This document shows positions 32,913 to 42,476 of a stretch of 64,000 nucleotides of DNA, piece after piece (within the stretch, counting starts at the first letter, position 1; every line of letters starts with the position of its first letter). The translations under genes and the position numbers were made by a program. The notes below the pieces were generated by a model that was not told where the DNA came from, ran no database searches, and saw only the letters and a list, made by a program, of their open reading frames with translations. The DNA comes from Zelopaecilomyces penicillatus (taxonomy: Eukaryota; Ascomycota; Sordariomycetes; Hypocreales; Pseudodiploosporaceae), in the NCBI GenBank assembly GCA_005765155.1, contig VCCP01000004.1, positions 620,001-684,000 of the forward strand, given 5' to 3'.

Positions 32913-33337
32913 TGTGGGTGAATTTTTTAATTTTTTTTTTTTTTTTTTTTAGATTGAAGAGAAAAGCAACATGACAAGCTTAGTCGCGGGTAGTCAGTAA
33001 GTGATTGAATTGAGTTTTGGATATTCCATGTATAGGGATCTCTTTATCATAGTAGTCTCAGTCTTAGGGTTAGGGTTAAGAGCAAGTTTTGGTGTTTCAA
33101 GGCCATATTTCATCAAGTAAAGTCATCTGATACTTATTTAAATGTAAGGAAAGACGAGTTAAATGATAAGCCTACTTAATCATTATTCAATCATTATCCA
33201 AAAGAAATAATAGCAAGAAAATATAAGTCCGTCCGTTCCAGCCATTGTATTTCCACCACCACCAAAACCAACAACTACTACTACTACAACTACAATGTTC
33301 CTTTTTCTTTTCCCCTTTCCTTTTTTCCTTTTATCAA
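32913..33337. other. Convergent 3' spacer between PEP synthase and bHLH genes
   Basis: Contains a T run of about 20 bases near 32930-32951 and TTAGGGTTAGGGTTA at 33064-33078, two and a half units of the fungal telomere repeat. No gene seen. Confidence 0.5.
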
Positions 33338-34144
33338 TCAATACAGAGATAATGCCATCGGAGGCACTGTTGATAGTTTATTCCATTCAGGGCATCGTGT
33401 TGAATGAAAACAGCAGCCTCCATTGGCATGGGGAGCGCCGCCAACTTCCACCATGCCTCGCATGATCGCATCGGGGCCACTTATCAATTGCTCAAACTTG
33501 TGCTTTAGCAAACGATTCTGCGAGTTCAAGTCCAAAATCTTCTGCTGTGCCAGATCTAGCACTGAGACCTTTGTCAAGCTTCCCATTCCAGCCTTGGTCC
33601 ATATAGCACATCGATCCTTGTCTTCCACGTCTTCCAAAGCAGCAATAAGCTGTTCGAAATAGTCATTCAACCGATCCCGATATTTCTTTTCCACGTCACT
33701 GTGCCGGGCGCGCCTTCGTCCCCGGTTATTTATGCTTATAGCCATGTTGCGTAGCCTTGGCAATGTCTTGGTTGGTTTCTCAGCCTGGCACAGATACTGC
33801 TGCTGCTGCTGCTGTTGCTGCTGGCGCTGGAGACGCGATCCAGCGACGGCCGCAGTAGATACAAGGTAATCACTGCCCTTGTCCATTGTATTTATATCCT
33901 GGGGCCGTGGCTCGTTGATACTGCCAGTTGGGGAGCTGGCAAACTGTATCAGAGAAGAGTAGTTGCCCAGCTCTGTGGATGCAATGCTCACGTCATCCAA
34001 TGTCGTGGCCGGATCAGGAGGAGACAGTGATGTGAAGCTTAGGTATTGGATGTTAGACGGCAAGGAGGGCGACAAGGATATCCCGTCGTTTGAATCTGGT
34101 ATCCATGGCAAAGACATAGCGCTGGAATCATTAATCGAATTCAT
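33338..34144 (-). CDS. SREBP-type bHLH transcription factor without membrane domain
   Basis: Single exon, 268 residues. The basic region and helix-loop-helix cover about 142-205: RRRARHSDVEKKYRDRLND, a loop, then LTKVSVLDLAQQKILDL. Basic-region contacts H148, E152 and Y155 are visible. Tyrosine at the place where most bHLH proteins have arginine (EKKYR) is the hallmark of the SREBP class, which binds SRE as well as E-box sites. A polyglutamine tract lies at 107-116, preceded by an acidic, Ser/Pro-rich N-terminus that could activate. No membrane helices are present, unlike SrbA and mammalian SREBPs, so proteolytic release is not expected. SREBP-class factors govern hypoxia responses in several fungi. 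It is divergent from the RING-H2 gene and adjacent to pyruvate genes, so it is a good candidate for their regulator (inference). Confidence 0.8.
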   Translation of the reverse strand: MNSINDSSAMSLPWIPDSNDGISLSPSLPSNIQYLSFTSLSPPDPATTLDDVSIASTELGNYSSLIQFASSPTGSINEPRPQDINTMDKGSDYLVSTAAVAGSRLQRQQQQQQQQQYLCQAEKPTKTLPRLRNMAISINNRGRRRARHSDVEKKYRDRLNDYFEQLIAALEDVEDKDRCAIWTKAGMGSLTKVSVLDLAQQKILDLNSQNRLLKHKFEQLISGPDAIMRGMVEVGGAPHANGGCCFHSTRCPEWNKLSTVPPMALSLY

Positions 34145-35135
34145 GTTCCTGGGTATCCAGAAAATAATGAAAGAGGAGGCTAGATGGTGGGTGAAGCCTG
34201 ATTTAAAGGATGGCGGGTCTTACCGTCCACTTCTTAAGATTTGCTCATAGTAAGCATGGATTTTTGGGGGGAGGTTGTTCTTTTTGGATTTTTTGGATTT
34301 CTATATTTCAATGATTAACTCGATTAATGAACCACATGATATGGTCTTTGTTGTGATGAGAAGCAGCATTGGTTCCGTTTCAGTTGCCCATAGTGTCACT
34401 CGATGTAACTCCAAGCTGTTCGATTTCGGCGGACGCCGGCCGACCACTGGAAAGTAATCAATCAACCGGCTATGATAAGGATAATGATAAGCTGAATAGA
34501 TTTTGATTGTGTAGGAATTCCATCGTCATTCGATCTTTGGGAGCCACGCCTGTGATGCGACAGTGGCAAACTCCGGCATATCCGGAATAAAGCAGCGTAT
34601 CATGGACATGAACGGTATATGGTTGCAGCGTGATCGGGCAACGTTCGGGATCTAGAAGAGCCGATAGATGGCTTACAAGCTACATATGGATGCATAGTTT
34701 CCCATGTTTTAATATATTGATATATTGATATTGATTGTGTCGGTAATATGTGGTTCTCTACTATCGGCTCTCAACCGATCCGATGCGGTCCGATGTGATC
34801 CGATGTCCTTCCCACACGCATTCCATTTTGTCTTTATCTTGTCTATTTTAAAAGAATTCAATTAGTCTTGCCACGTGTCGGGCAGAATATGGACTGATGG
34901 CTGGCTTGATCCAGCCCTTGATCACTCCACATTTCAATTTTTCAAGGAGGATATCTATCTCTACTATATAAAGTCGGGGTTAGAGTAATATAGCTATTAT
35001 CATCTCAAAAGCCCCAAGGAAATAGGAAGGGAGAATAAGAAAAAGTAACAAGGATAAAAAGAAGAAAATAAAGATCATCATCCATGTAGGCTATGCATGG
35101 GACAGCAAACAAACAAACAAGGGAGATAAGTGAAG
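34145..35135. promoter_or_regulatory. Divergent control region of bHLH and RING-H2 genes
   Basis: 991 bp with no gene recognised. It has CACGTG within GCCACGTGTC near 34869-34878, ATCACTCCAC at 34921-34930, and repeated CCGATGTGATCCGATGT-like units near 34775-34808. Confidence 0.45.
34921..34930 (+). promoter_or_regulatory. ATCACTCCAC, candidate sterol-regulatory-type element
   Basis: Fits ATCANNCCAC. It lies 206 bp before the RING-H2 start and 777 bp before the bHLH start, so it could serve autoregulation or the RING gene. Binding is inference. Confidence 0.35.
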
Positions 35136-35815
35136 ATGTCCACCAACACGACTCTAAGTGATAAAACTCCCATATCAAAGGGAGGTAGCTCTGCATTAGG
35201 CATTTCCATGGTTGGAATCTTGGTGCTTCTAGTCATTATCATTTTTATTTGTTCGTAAGTTCTCTGTCGGTGCTTTGCCAAACATGTAACAACCCCCTAA
35301 TAAGAACACTCTGCTGCCTCCAAAGGCCCCGACACAGCCCACTAGCTTAACTAACAGTATTTTCGTATTATATAAATAGACTGTATGATAAATGGAAACA
35401 CCCGCTAGGAAATCAGTCAGGCAGCAACTCGAACGATGAAGAAGCTGCCGCCACCGAGTCCTCTTGCCCCTATTCTATCGAAGCCCTCAATGGGGCGGCT
35501 GCACCGATAAAATATGGACAATGGAAGGAAAGTTCAACAGATAATTCTTATCCTGAGCATTGGATGGATGGATCTTCAATTATTTGGTATGTAATGCTTA
35601 CTATTTGTCAGAGGTCAAAATGTTTCCCTATGGGCTTATGGAGCTGATCATTGCCTAGTGTTATTTGCTTGGAGACTCTGCAGGATACAGATATAATCCG
35701 CTTTTTCCAATGCAATCATATATACCATTCAGATTGCGTTGCAAAATGGTATATGAAACACCACAATACATGCCCGATCTGCAAGAAGGAATTCTGGCAT
35801 ATCCCTACTTCATAA
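35136..35815 (+). CDS. Small membrane-anchored RING-H2 protein, probable E3 ubiquitin ligase
   Basis: Three exons: 35136-35254, 35380-35586 and 35659-35815. Introns are GTAAGT..TAG (35255-35379) and GTATGT..TAG (35587-35658). The product has 160 residues. One membrane helix at about 21-39 (LGISMVGILVLLVIIIFIC) follows a short Ser/Thr N-terminus; an acidic linker follows. The RING-H2 finger is complete: C109, C112, C127, H129, H132, C135, C147, C150 (CVICLE.., CNHIYHSDC, CPICKKEF). The first cysteine is encoded across the exon 2/3 junction, which supports that splice. Substrate unknown. It is divergent from the SREBP-type bHLH gene. The Dsc ligase that processes fungal SREBPs also uses a membrane RING protein, but this one is much smaller, so no equivalence is claimed. 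Confidence 0.82.
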
Positions 35816-36124
35816 TATCCAACGGTGAGAGATACACAGATACATCTTTCAGAGATACTGTACCTATCTATTTATCGTACGTTGATGTTATATAAGATTC
35901 GGTGCCCAATTGTATAACCGACCTACTTGGGACTTTGTCCTTCTCCTACAGATAAAATCTATTTTACCAGAGGAGCCTGCCAATTATATCAGACTGTGAA
36001 TAAGCCAGGGGTACAGGATAAACCTTTTTCATTGAACAGAGCAGAGGTTCTATGCACAGCAAATGCGATTAGCTTTCATAACAAGAGTCGAGGAACTGTC
36101 AAGCAGATGCTGCCGGTCTATGCC

Positions 36125-36598
36125 TAGATTGCAGTCCAGTTTGCTGATCTCCACGACCGTGCTGGACGAATGAAGGCCAAGGGCACTATCCGTGATTCAC
36201 TTGAGTGGGTCAACGCCCGACGATACTTTTACTGGCGTCTGCGCCGCCGTCTCAACGAGGAGTATATCCTCCGACGCATGGCCGCCAGCCCCGTCTCATC
36301 TCATGGCCAGAACAGTGCCAAGGCCAATGAGGTGCGCGTGAGAAGCCTGCGTGTACTTGAAAGCTGGTCTGGCATTGTGGGCTGGGACCAGAATGATAAG
36401 GATGTTGCTGAGTGGTATGAGAACGAGAGGAAGTCTATTGGAGAAAAGGTGGAAGCCCTGAAGGTTGACAAGCTGGCTGCTGAGCTCGCCGAGGTGGTGC
36501 GAACCAATGAAAAGGCTGGCTGGAAGGGTGTCCGAGAGGTATTGAGGGTGATGCCCGTTGAGGAGCGGGAGTCACTTCTCAGGTACCTCAAGGAGTAG
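36125..36598 (+). pseudogene. C-terminal fragment of acetyl-CoA carboxylase
   Basis: About 157 codons open to a TAG at 36596-36598, reading IAVQFADLHDRAGRMKAKG, then TIRDSLEWVNARRYFYWRLR and RRLNEEYILRRM. This is the highly conserved end of the carboxyltransferase domain of fungal acetyl-CoA carboxylase, a protein of about 2,200-2,300 residues. Everything upstream of this exon is missing; a TAG in frame stands just before it, and CCTAG there resembles a splice acceptor. It is therefore a displaced 3' exon or fragment, not the working gene, which must lie elsewhere because it is essential. The remaining frame is undamaged, which suggests a recent copy. Confidence 0.75.
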
Positions 36599-37233
36599 AG
36601 GGTGATGGATATGGAGGATGGAGGCATGTGTTTGTGTTAATGAGGGGATGAGGCGTTGTGTGCTTTGTAATAGGAAGCGATTGTAAGGATCTTTGGCTGT
36701 TTAGTTTTTAATGCATATATGATGACGTCTTAATACGTTGGCTTCAGTGATATGAGTACCGTGAATGTCGGTTGTTTGGCTGCGCTATGTTATGTTGTGG
36801 GAAGGTGTACACTGTTGTGTGTTTTCTTCTAAGTTGGTGTTGCTTCTTCGCTGGAAGAGGCTGCACATTGATTGCTGCACATTCATCACTGCTATATATA
36901 TAAAGCAGGGTTCAATTACCTAGGCATATGTGACTTGGGTGTGCTGGGAAATATTATAATAAGCACCTAGCTCTCTGACCACACACGCCTATCTAAAAGC
37001 TGCCATATACTATGCTATAAGATGCAGTTGGCAGCTTTAAGCGTCTTATATGTATGGTTAGCAGCTTTAGGGCTTTTTATTGCTGTGGGGTGGTTGGTGA
37101 GGGTGGCTGGTAAAGGTCGGGTGGCTGCTTATATAGGCACCGGGGTCCCCAGGCAATATATACTGCTTACATACACATATTTCATAGAGATGCAACTTCC
37201 TAGGAAGTTAGCTCTGCTAGGATAATATGTATA
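36599..37233. other. Spacer, no gene recognised
   Basis: Ordinary-composition DNA. A short frame at 37022-37225 with a hydrophobic start (MQLAALSVLYVWLAALGLF) is too weakly supported to call. Confidence 0.45.
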
Positions 37234-38055
37234 GTGAAAGAGGATGCAGGCGCAGCTCGTCTTCTATCCTTTATCCAATGGATCGATTTCAAGGCTATTC
37301 CAACAATTATGTTACCAGTATTTGGGTCAGAGATGGATATGGTGGATTCGATTGGGACGATTTGCGGATATGGGTTTATGATTTGGCGAGACGATGGGGG
37401 GAGTCTTGATATGCATCGGTTGGTGCATCTAGCTTTACGGTTATGGTTAACGCAGGCACAAAAAGGCCTTATAACGAAGGAAGATGCGGGTAGGCATCTT
37501 TCTACGATATTTCCACCAAGTGATTGGGAGAATCGATTGGTATGGCGGCAGTATTTGCCGCATATTCTCCCTCTAATAAAGGAGGCGATATTAATACAAG
37601 AGGAGAGCTTGATTTCTCTTGCATACCAAGCTGGATTATGTTTGGGAGTGGATGGCCGTACAAGAGAAAGACTGGAGGTCTTCGAACTCGTCTTAGCTAT
37701 TAAGAAGGATACATTAGCAGAGGACCATCTAGATCAGCTTGTATCGCAGTATGCGCTCGTATTTGCCTACCATGCTAATGGCCAGGTGAAGGAGGCGGTC
37801 AAGATACTTGAGCAGGTAATAGCTATTAAGGAGAAGATATTAGCGGAGGACCATCCATCTCGACTCGCATCACAGCACGCGCTTGCAGAAGCCTATCAGG
37901 CTAATGGCCAGGTGAAGGGGGCAGTTAAGATACTCGAGCAGGTAGTAGCTATTCAAGAGAAGATATTAACGGAGGACCATCCAGATCAGCTCGCATCTCA
38001 ATGCGCACTCCAGGCTGCGCGACAACTAGCAAGCCAAATGGACACCTCTAAGTAG
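37234..38055 (+). pseudogene. NLR-type gene fragment: winged helix plus TPR repeats
   Basis: A 273-codon frame without its 5' part. Residues 1-80 (LLSFIQWIDFKAIPTIMLP, then MDMVDSIGTICGYGF and DMHRLVHLALRLWL) match the region following the NB-ARC domain in fungal NLR (STAND) proteins. From about 140 on come tetratricopeptide repeats of 42 residues of the kinesin-light-chain kind, two of them nearly identical (AYQANGQVKGAVKILEQVVA and the like). No P-loop or effector domain lies upstream; the frame is closed just before 37234, which is not an ATG. I read it as a truncated relic of a self/non-self recognition receptor. It might also be a 3' exon of an unrecognised longer gene. Confidence 0.65.
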
Positions 38056-39622
38056 AAAGCATCTGGCAAATACTAAAGATTCTGATGATGGAAGAATTAA
38101 GCATGTATAACAACAGATGCCTTAGTATATAAATCTATCTTCTAATCTTATTTCTGCTCAAAAGAATCTAGCGTAAAATTACCTTCCTCTCTATATTAAG
38201 GCGCTCTCTTGTTAGCTTATGTCGAGTAGCTTTAAAGAATCGCAATGAACTCTGATAACTCAAAACAGCCACGGATCATTGTTAACCACGATAGGAGATA
38301 AAGTTACTATAAACATCTAATTTGTCTGCACTAGATGCAAGCCCGGATTAACCTGGTCTCCAGTGCTCAAGCCTTGAGGCCACTAATAATACTGCATCTG
38401 CGGGTGCAGAGCTTTACAGATAATTAACGATACCAAGCGCCATTTTCATACTATATCACTACTCCACTTACCAGGTCGGGAACCATTTTTAGATCAATAC
38501 AGTGGACGCTGAACCTAAACTCCACCTTACTTCGTTGGTTTCAAGTAAATTATCTTTTTTACAAGACCCTAGCTCCAGGAATGCTCCCCTCGAATTAGCC
38601 TCACAGAGTCACAGACCATCAAGGCTTACACACTCCACGGCTTTGGTGGTGCACACCAACGGTCAGAAGTCGCCTTCACAGGAAGTTGCACACTCCACTT
38701 GAAACACGGACAGTATCAGCTACTCGTCTACCCATCCATTTCCGGTCGCTCGCATTTTAACAGTCCTACTTTTGGTTCTTGTGATCTTCACACTACGAAG
38801 GTGATGTTCACCAGCGTGCACACCACGAGAGCCGACTTCCCAACTTCTTAGAAGTCATTTAAACTATTTCTAAAATACCATCTGCCCTAAAGATTTTGCT
38901 TATAAATCTAATAAGCATATAGTTTAAGCCTTGCATATTAATTATGCTTGATTGAAACTCATGGCTGTATCTCGGAGCAAACTGGCTTCAATTCGAGTTG
39001 ATGATTAGTAATAAAGTTGCCGAGTTTTCGAAAAGGGGTGAGCAGCTAGTACACTTAACCGGTATCGGATATGATCAAGAGTAACGGGACTAAAAAAAAA
39101 CATAATCACATCACGTGACTTTACGGTGAGATCTGGGTGTAAGCTTAGGTGCATTTTCATCACAAAACGGAATCCTCGGACTCTAGAAATGGAGGTCATG
39201 AATGCCACAAATAAATGTCATTACGCTCAAGTAAAGAGCTTGACGGGATCCCGAATTCTCCACTACCTATGGTCGTATGTATCTATATTGGTCAACTTTT
39301 TGTATATAAACTCAATCGTCATGGCCAAAACTTGGTGGTTGATACCAACACATCAGATAGGACGCGTTTCTTTTTTTTTTTCATCATCTGTATAGAGGAA
39401 CCCAGCTAGCCAGCTAACTTCATACATAGAGATTTTAGTCTACTGATTGAAGATTAAATAAATGAGACACGCTGCTAAAGCTAACTAGTAAACCAAATCA
39501 TACAGAACGTATAAAGAGAGATTCACAGCCTAGAATGCTGAGAACCAAACACCTAATCCCCATTCCAACAATGCACAATAGTCACATCCGACAGTTTTTC
39601 TTTACCCCCTTTCCTATAGACA
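38056..39622. other. Gene-poor stretch, nothing recognised
   Basis: About 1.6 kb with only short frames on both strands. A segment at 38600-38850 repeats words such as GTGCACACCA, GCACACTCCAC and GACTTC, but I could not assign it to a transposon or gene. Confidence 0.4.
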
Positions 39623-41087
39623 TTAGGGTTCTGTCATAGAAACCCTCAGTTGGTTCAAAATACTCCTCTTCAGTTCCATCCCGTTCGCCATATCCGCCCT
39701 CTCCAGATTCACCAAATACTCTTTCGGCACTTCAACACCGCCATCCTCTTTCCCCAATATCATCTCAGCAACCCCGACAGCACACCTTGCAGCAACCGGC
39801 ATGCCATGTCCCGTATACCCACCGCAGATCCAGAGTCCCCCTCCATCTTCTCCTCCAAAGGCGGTGGGCACACGGCCTACCCATGGGTTCCCGTCCTTGG
39901 AGTAGCCCATAATACCCGTCCACTCAAGAAACGCATCTAGCTCTTCCTTCTCCTCTTCCTCCTTGGGACTTTCTGTCGAATTGAGCTTCACAGCAGAGTG
40001 CAATGACCGCCGCAGACGCCTCGCAACTTCGTCATCGATTTTGTCGTCCTTCCAGATACCCTGTCCTCCATCCGGGACGCTAAGGCGCTCCCCACCGACA
40101 ATAATCATGCCCTCGTCGCGCTGTATCATGTAGTCGTCGCTCTCTCCTGGGAGCCAGATGTAGCTATGCTTGAGCAACTGGCTTCGCTCAGGTGGCAGTA
40201 GCGCCGAGACTTGACCTCGAACAGGGACAATGAGACTACTCATTCGTGGTAACAAGTGAGATGTGTACGCATTAGTAGCCAGGAGGACTTCGCGGGCAGC
40301 AATCTGTCCGCGAGGCGTGTGAACTACCCACAGCCCATCAACTTTCTGGAGGTGCGTTACCGGCGTTGTCGTCTGCAGGTTGAAGTTTTCCGCCGAGTTC
40401 TCCTTGAGCAGCGTCTCCAATACCCAAGCGACCAACTTGTACGGCCAGCACTTGGCCGCAAATGGCTGCAGAATAGCACCAGCCGCATGAGACACCCGGA
40501 GTCTATCGAGATCCTCCCGCTCCGTAAACAGCTCCGCCTTGTCAGCCAAGTCCGGGTGATCACGGCGAAGGCGTTCAAGCTTCTTCGCTGCGAGGCCAAC
40601 AAGCTCATCGGTAGGTAAGGCATGGACACCACCGACACGGTGCCAGTCACACGGAATATCGTGCTCGGCTATCAGGTTCTCAAGGAACTGGTATGTGGCG
40701 AGCTCAAATCGAGCTAGGTGAGGCTTCGTAGCGTAAATCAACGGCTGGCAATGGCCTCCATTCTTAATCATCAGGCTGCAAATTAGCGATAATCCCTACC
40801 ATGTTGATGCCTTCCCCAAGCTTCCATTCACTTACCCTTCCTGTGGCTCCCCAGCACGCCTCCCGCGCCTCCAGCATCACCACACCTTTCCCACCTCCAA
40901 CCAACTCCCTCGCCGCAAACGCGCCTGTGATACCACTGCCGATGACAACCACATCAGCCGTCACAGGGAGTCTCTCCGTCGTCTTGTGGCCCAGCAAAGT
41001 GTCGGACGGCTCACGGTGCCAGTACGACTTGGTGCTCTGCGGGGTTGGCAGTCCTGCCTGCCCCTCTTCCAGTTTGGCATCTCCCAT
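39623..41087 (-). CDS. FAD-dependent oxidoreductase of the DAO family
   Basis: Two exons: 41087-40836 and 40762-39623, with a 73-bp intron 40763-40835 (GTAAGT..AAG, phase 0), giving 463 residues. The FAD-binding Rossmann motif is VVIGSGITGAFAAREL (G50, G52, G55), followed by E/D-type ribose contact and CWGATGRNGGH, the D-amino-acid-oxidase-fold signature split exactly by the intron. Near the C-terminus GLWICGGYTGHGMPVA is the second FAD contact. This is the family of amine/amino-acid oxidases such as gamma-glutamylputrescine oxidoreductase; the substrate cannot be told. The frame is open to 41273, but MGDAKLEEGQ at 41087 is the better start. It is the first gene of the core-type region. Confidence 0.85.
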
Positions 41088-41766
41088 GTTGTGTCCAAAC
41101 GTTGTCACGGCTGATGAATACGGAAAGATGTCAAACTTAATAGCGGAAGAGCGGCTGACGCATTCGGTGGTTTTATTTATGCAGATAAAATGGCTTATAT
41201 TAAAGTTGTAGGTTGAAGTCAAGGTAGTAGATGAGACGGAAGAGCTATAGAGCATCCAGGGTTCAGACTCCACTCATGACGACAGTGGTGATATGTCGTC
41301 TCACAGTACATAATTACTTTGCTTCCACAGCTTCTTCGGCACACAAAGTGCACAGATCGACAAACAGAATGTACACAATTCATCGGTAGCATTCATTATT
41401 TTATTTGTAAATGAGAACCCAAATAGTATTTAAGTGTCATCACGTCATTGTCGTCCTACTCCAAAAAACACTATTGTCTGGACCCTGACACTTGCAGTCT
41501 GCATCATAGCGCTGCGTCATCCATAACCCGATTTAATCAGAACTGGACTGAAAGAAAAGACCGATCCCTACTCCATACCCTAACAGGCGCTGATCATTAA
41601 TGTAGTCACGTAAAACATTGCCTCCCAAATAAACCCAAATTGCATCACTGTGGTGCCAGATCATCGTCCGCGTTGCCTGTTTGGTGAACCATCCCGTGGC
41701 ATCCCTGCTACCACCTTTGCGTCCACCAACGCTAAACGCCACACTCTGAATCCACAAGGCTGCCGT
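41088..41766. other. Intergenic, nothing recognised
   Basis: Holds the upstream region of the FAD oxidoreductase and the 3' flank of the GATA-factor gene. No additional gene supported. Confidence 0.45.
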
Positions 41767-42476
41767 TCAGTGCAGCGGCCTGGTCCCACGGCGTGCGATT
41801 CGATGCTTTTTCTTTGCATACATTAGACCACAGACATTGCAGAGCGTTCGCGGGCCGTCTTTGCCAGTTCGCCACTGAGGCGTGTTGACGGCGGCACAGA
41901 TGTGGCAAGCTAGTTGCAGAGCCTTGCGTTTTCGAGACTGCAGCACAGTTAGAAACAGAGTCCGGATGCAAAACACTAGTAGAAAAGGAGAAGAGCTCAA
42001 AAATCAACTTGCCTGTTTGGTAGGACACGCCTGGCCGGCATCTCTCGCAATAGCATCTTGGCACTCTTTGTAGAGCTCCTTGTCTCGCAAGGCTGTGATC
42101 TTGTCAAGCTTGCTGGTAATGTGTTTGGAGAGCTTCAGCATCGCGCGCAGCTCATCTTCAGTAACTGCACCAGTGGACATGTCTGTAGGCACATCGGCGC
42201 AGGGCGTGAAGCTGGCGGTCAATAGAAGAAGCTGTCGAACATCGTATCGGATCTACCATTTGGAGTCAGCCTTGTCATCTTGTAGTCAGGCCTCGATGGT
42301 GTGGAGGAGAGGCGTACCTTTTGTAGACTCTCGCCAATCTTGACAGCGTTCAAGAGTGCCTCAAGCACAGGAATGTCCTTTGGAGATGCAAATAGAGGTG
42401 GATGGGGCGGCGTAGAGACGTCCGCTGCAGAAGGGAACGGTCGAGCGGCCACGGGACTAAGGGCAACGACAGACAT
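41767..42476 (-). CDS. Small GATA-type zinc-finger transcription factor
   Basis: Three exons: 42476-42318, 42252-42013 and 41937-41767, all joined in phase 0, giving 189 residues. Intron 1 is GTACGC..TAG (65 bp). Intron 2 starts GCAAGT, a GC-AG intron (75 bp). A single C-terminal GATA finger has C144, C147, C166 and C169 (CHICAAVNTPQWR..., then TLCNVCGLMYAKKKHR), an 18-residue loop and a basic tail, expected to bind GATA DNA. The N-terminal two thirds contain a helical stretch (LKLSKHITSKLDKITAL). The start MSVVALSPVAARP was chosen as the last ATG giving a compact protein; the frame is open far upstream but runs through low-complexity DNA. It is not one of the large regulators AreA, SreA or WC-1/2. 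Target genes unknown. Confidence 0.75.
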
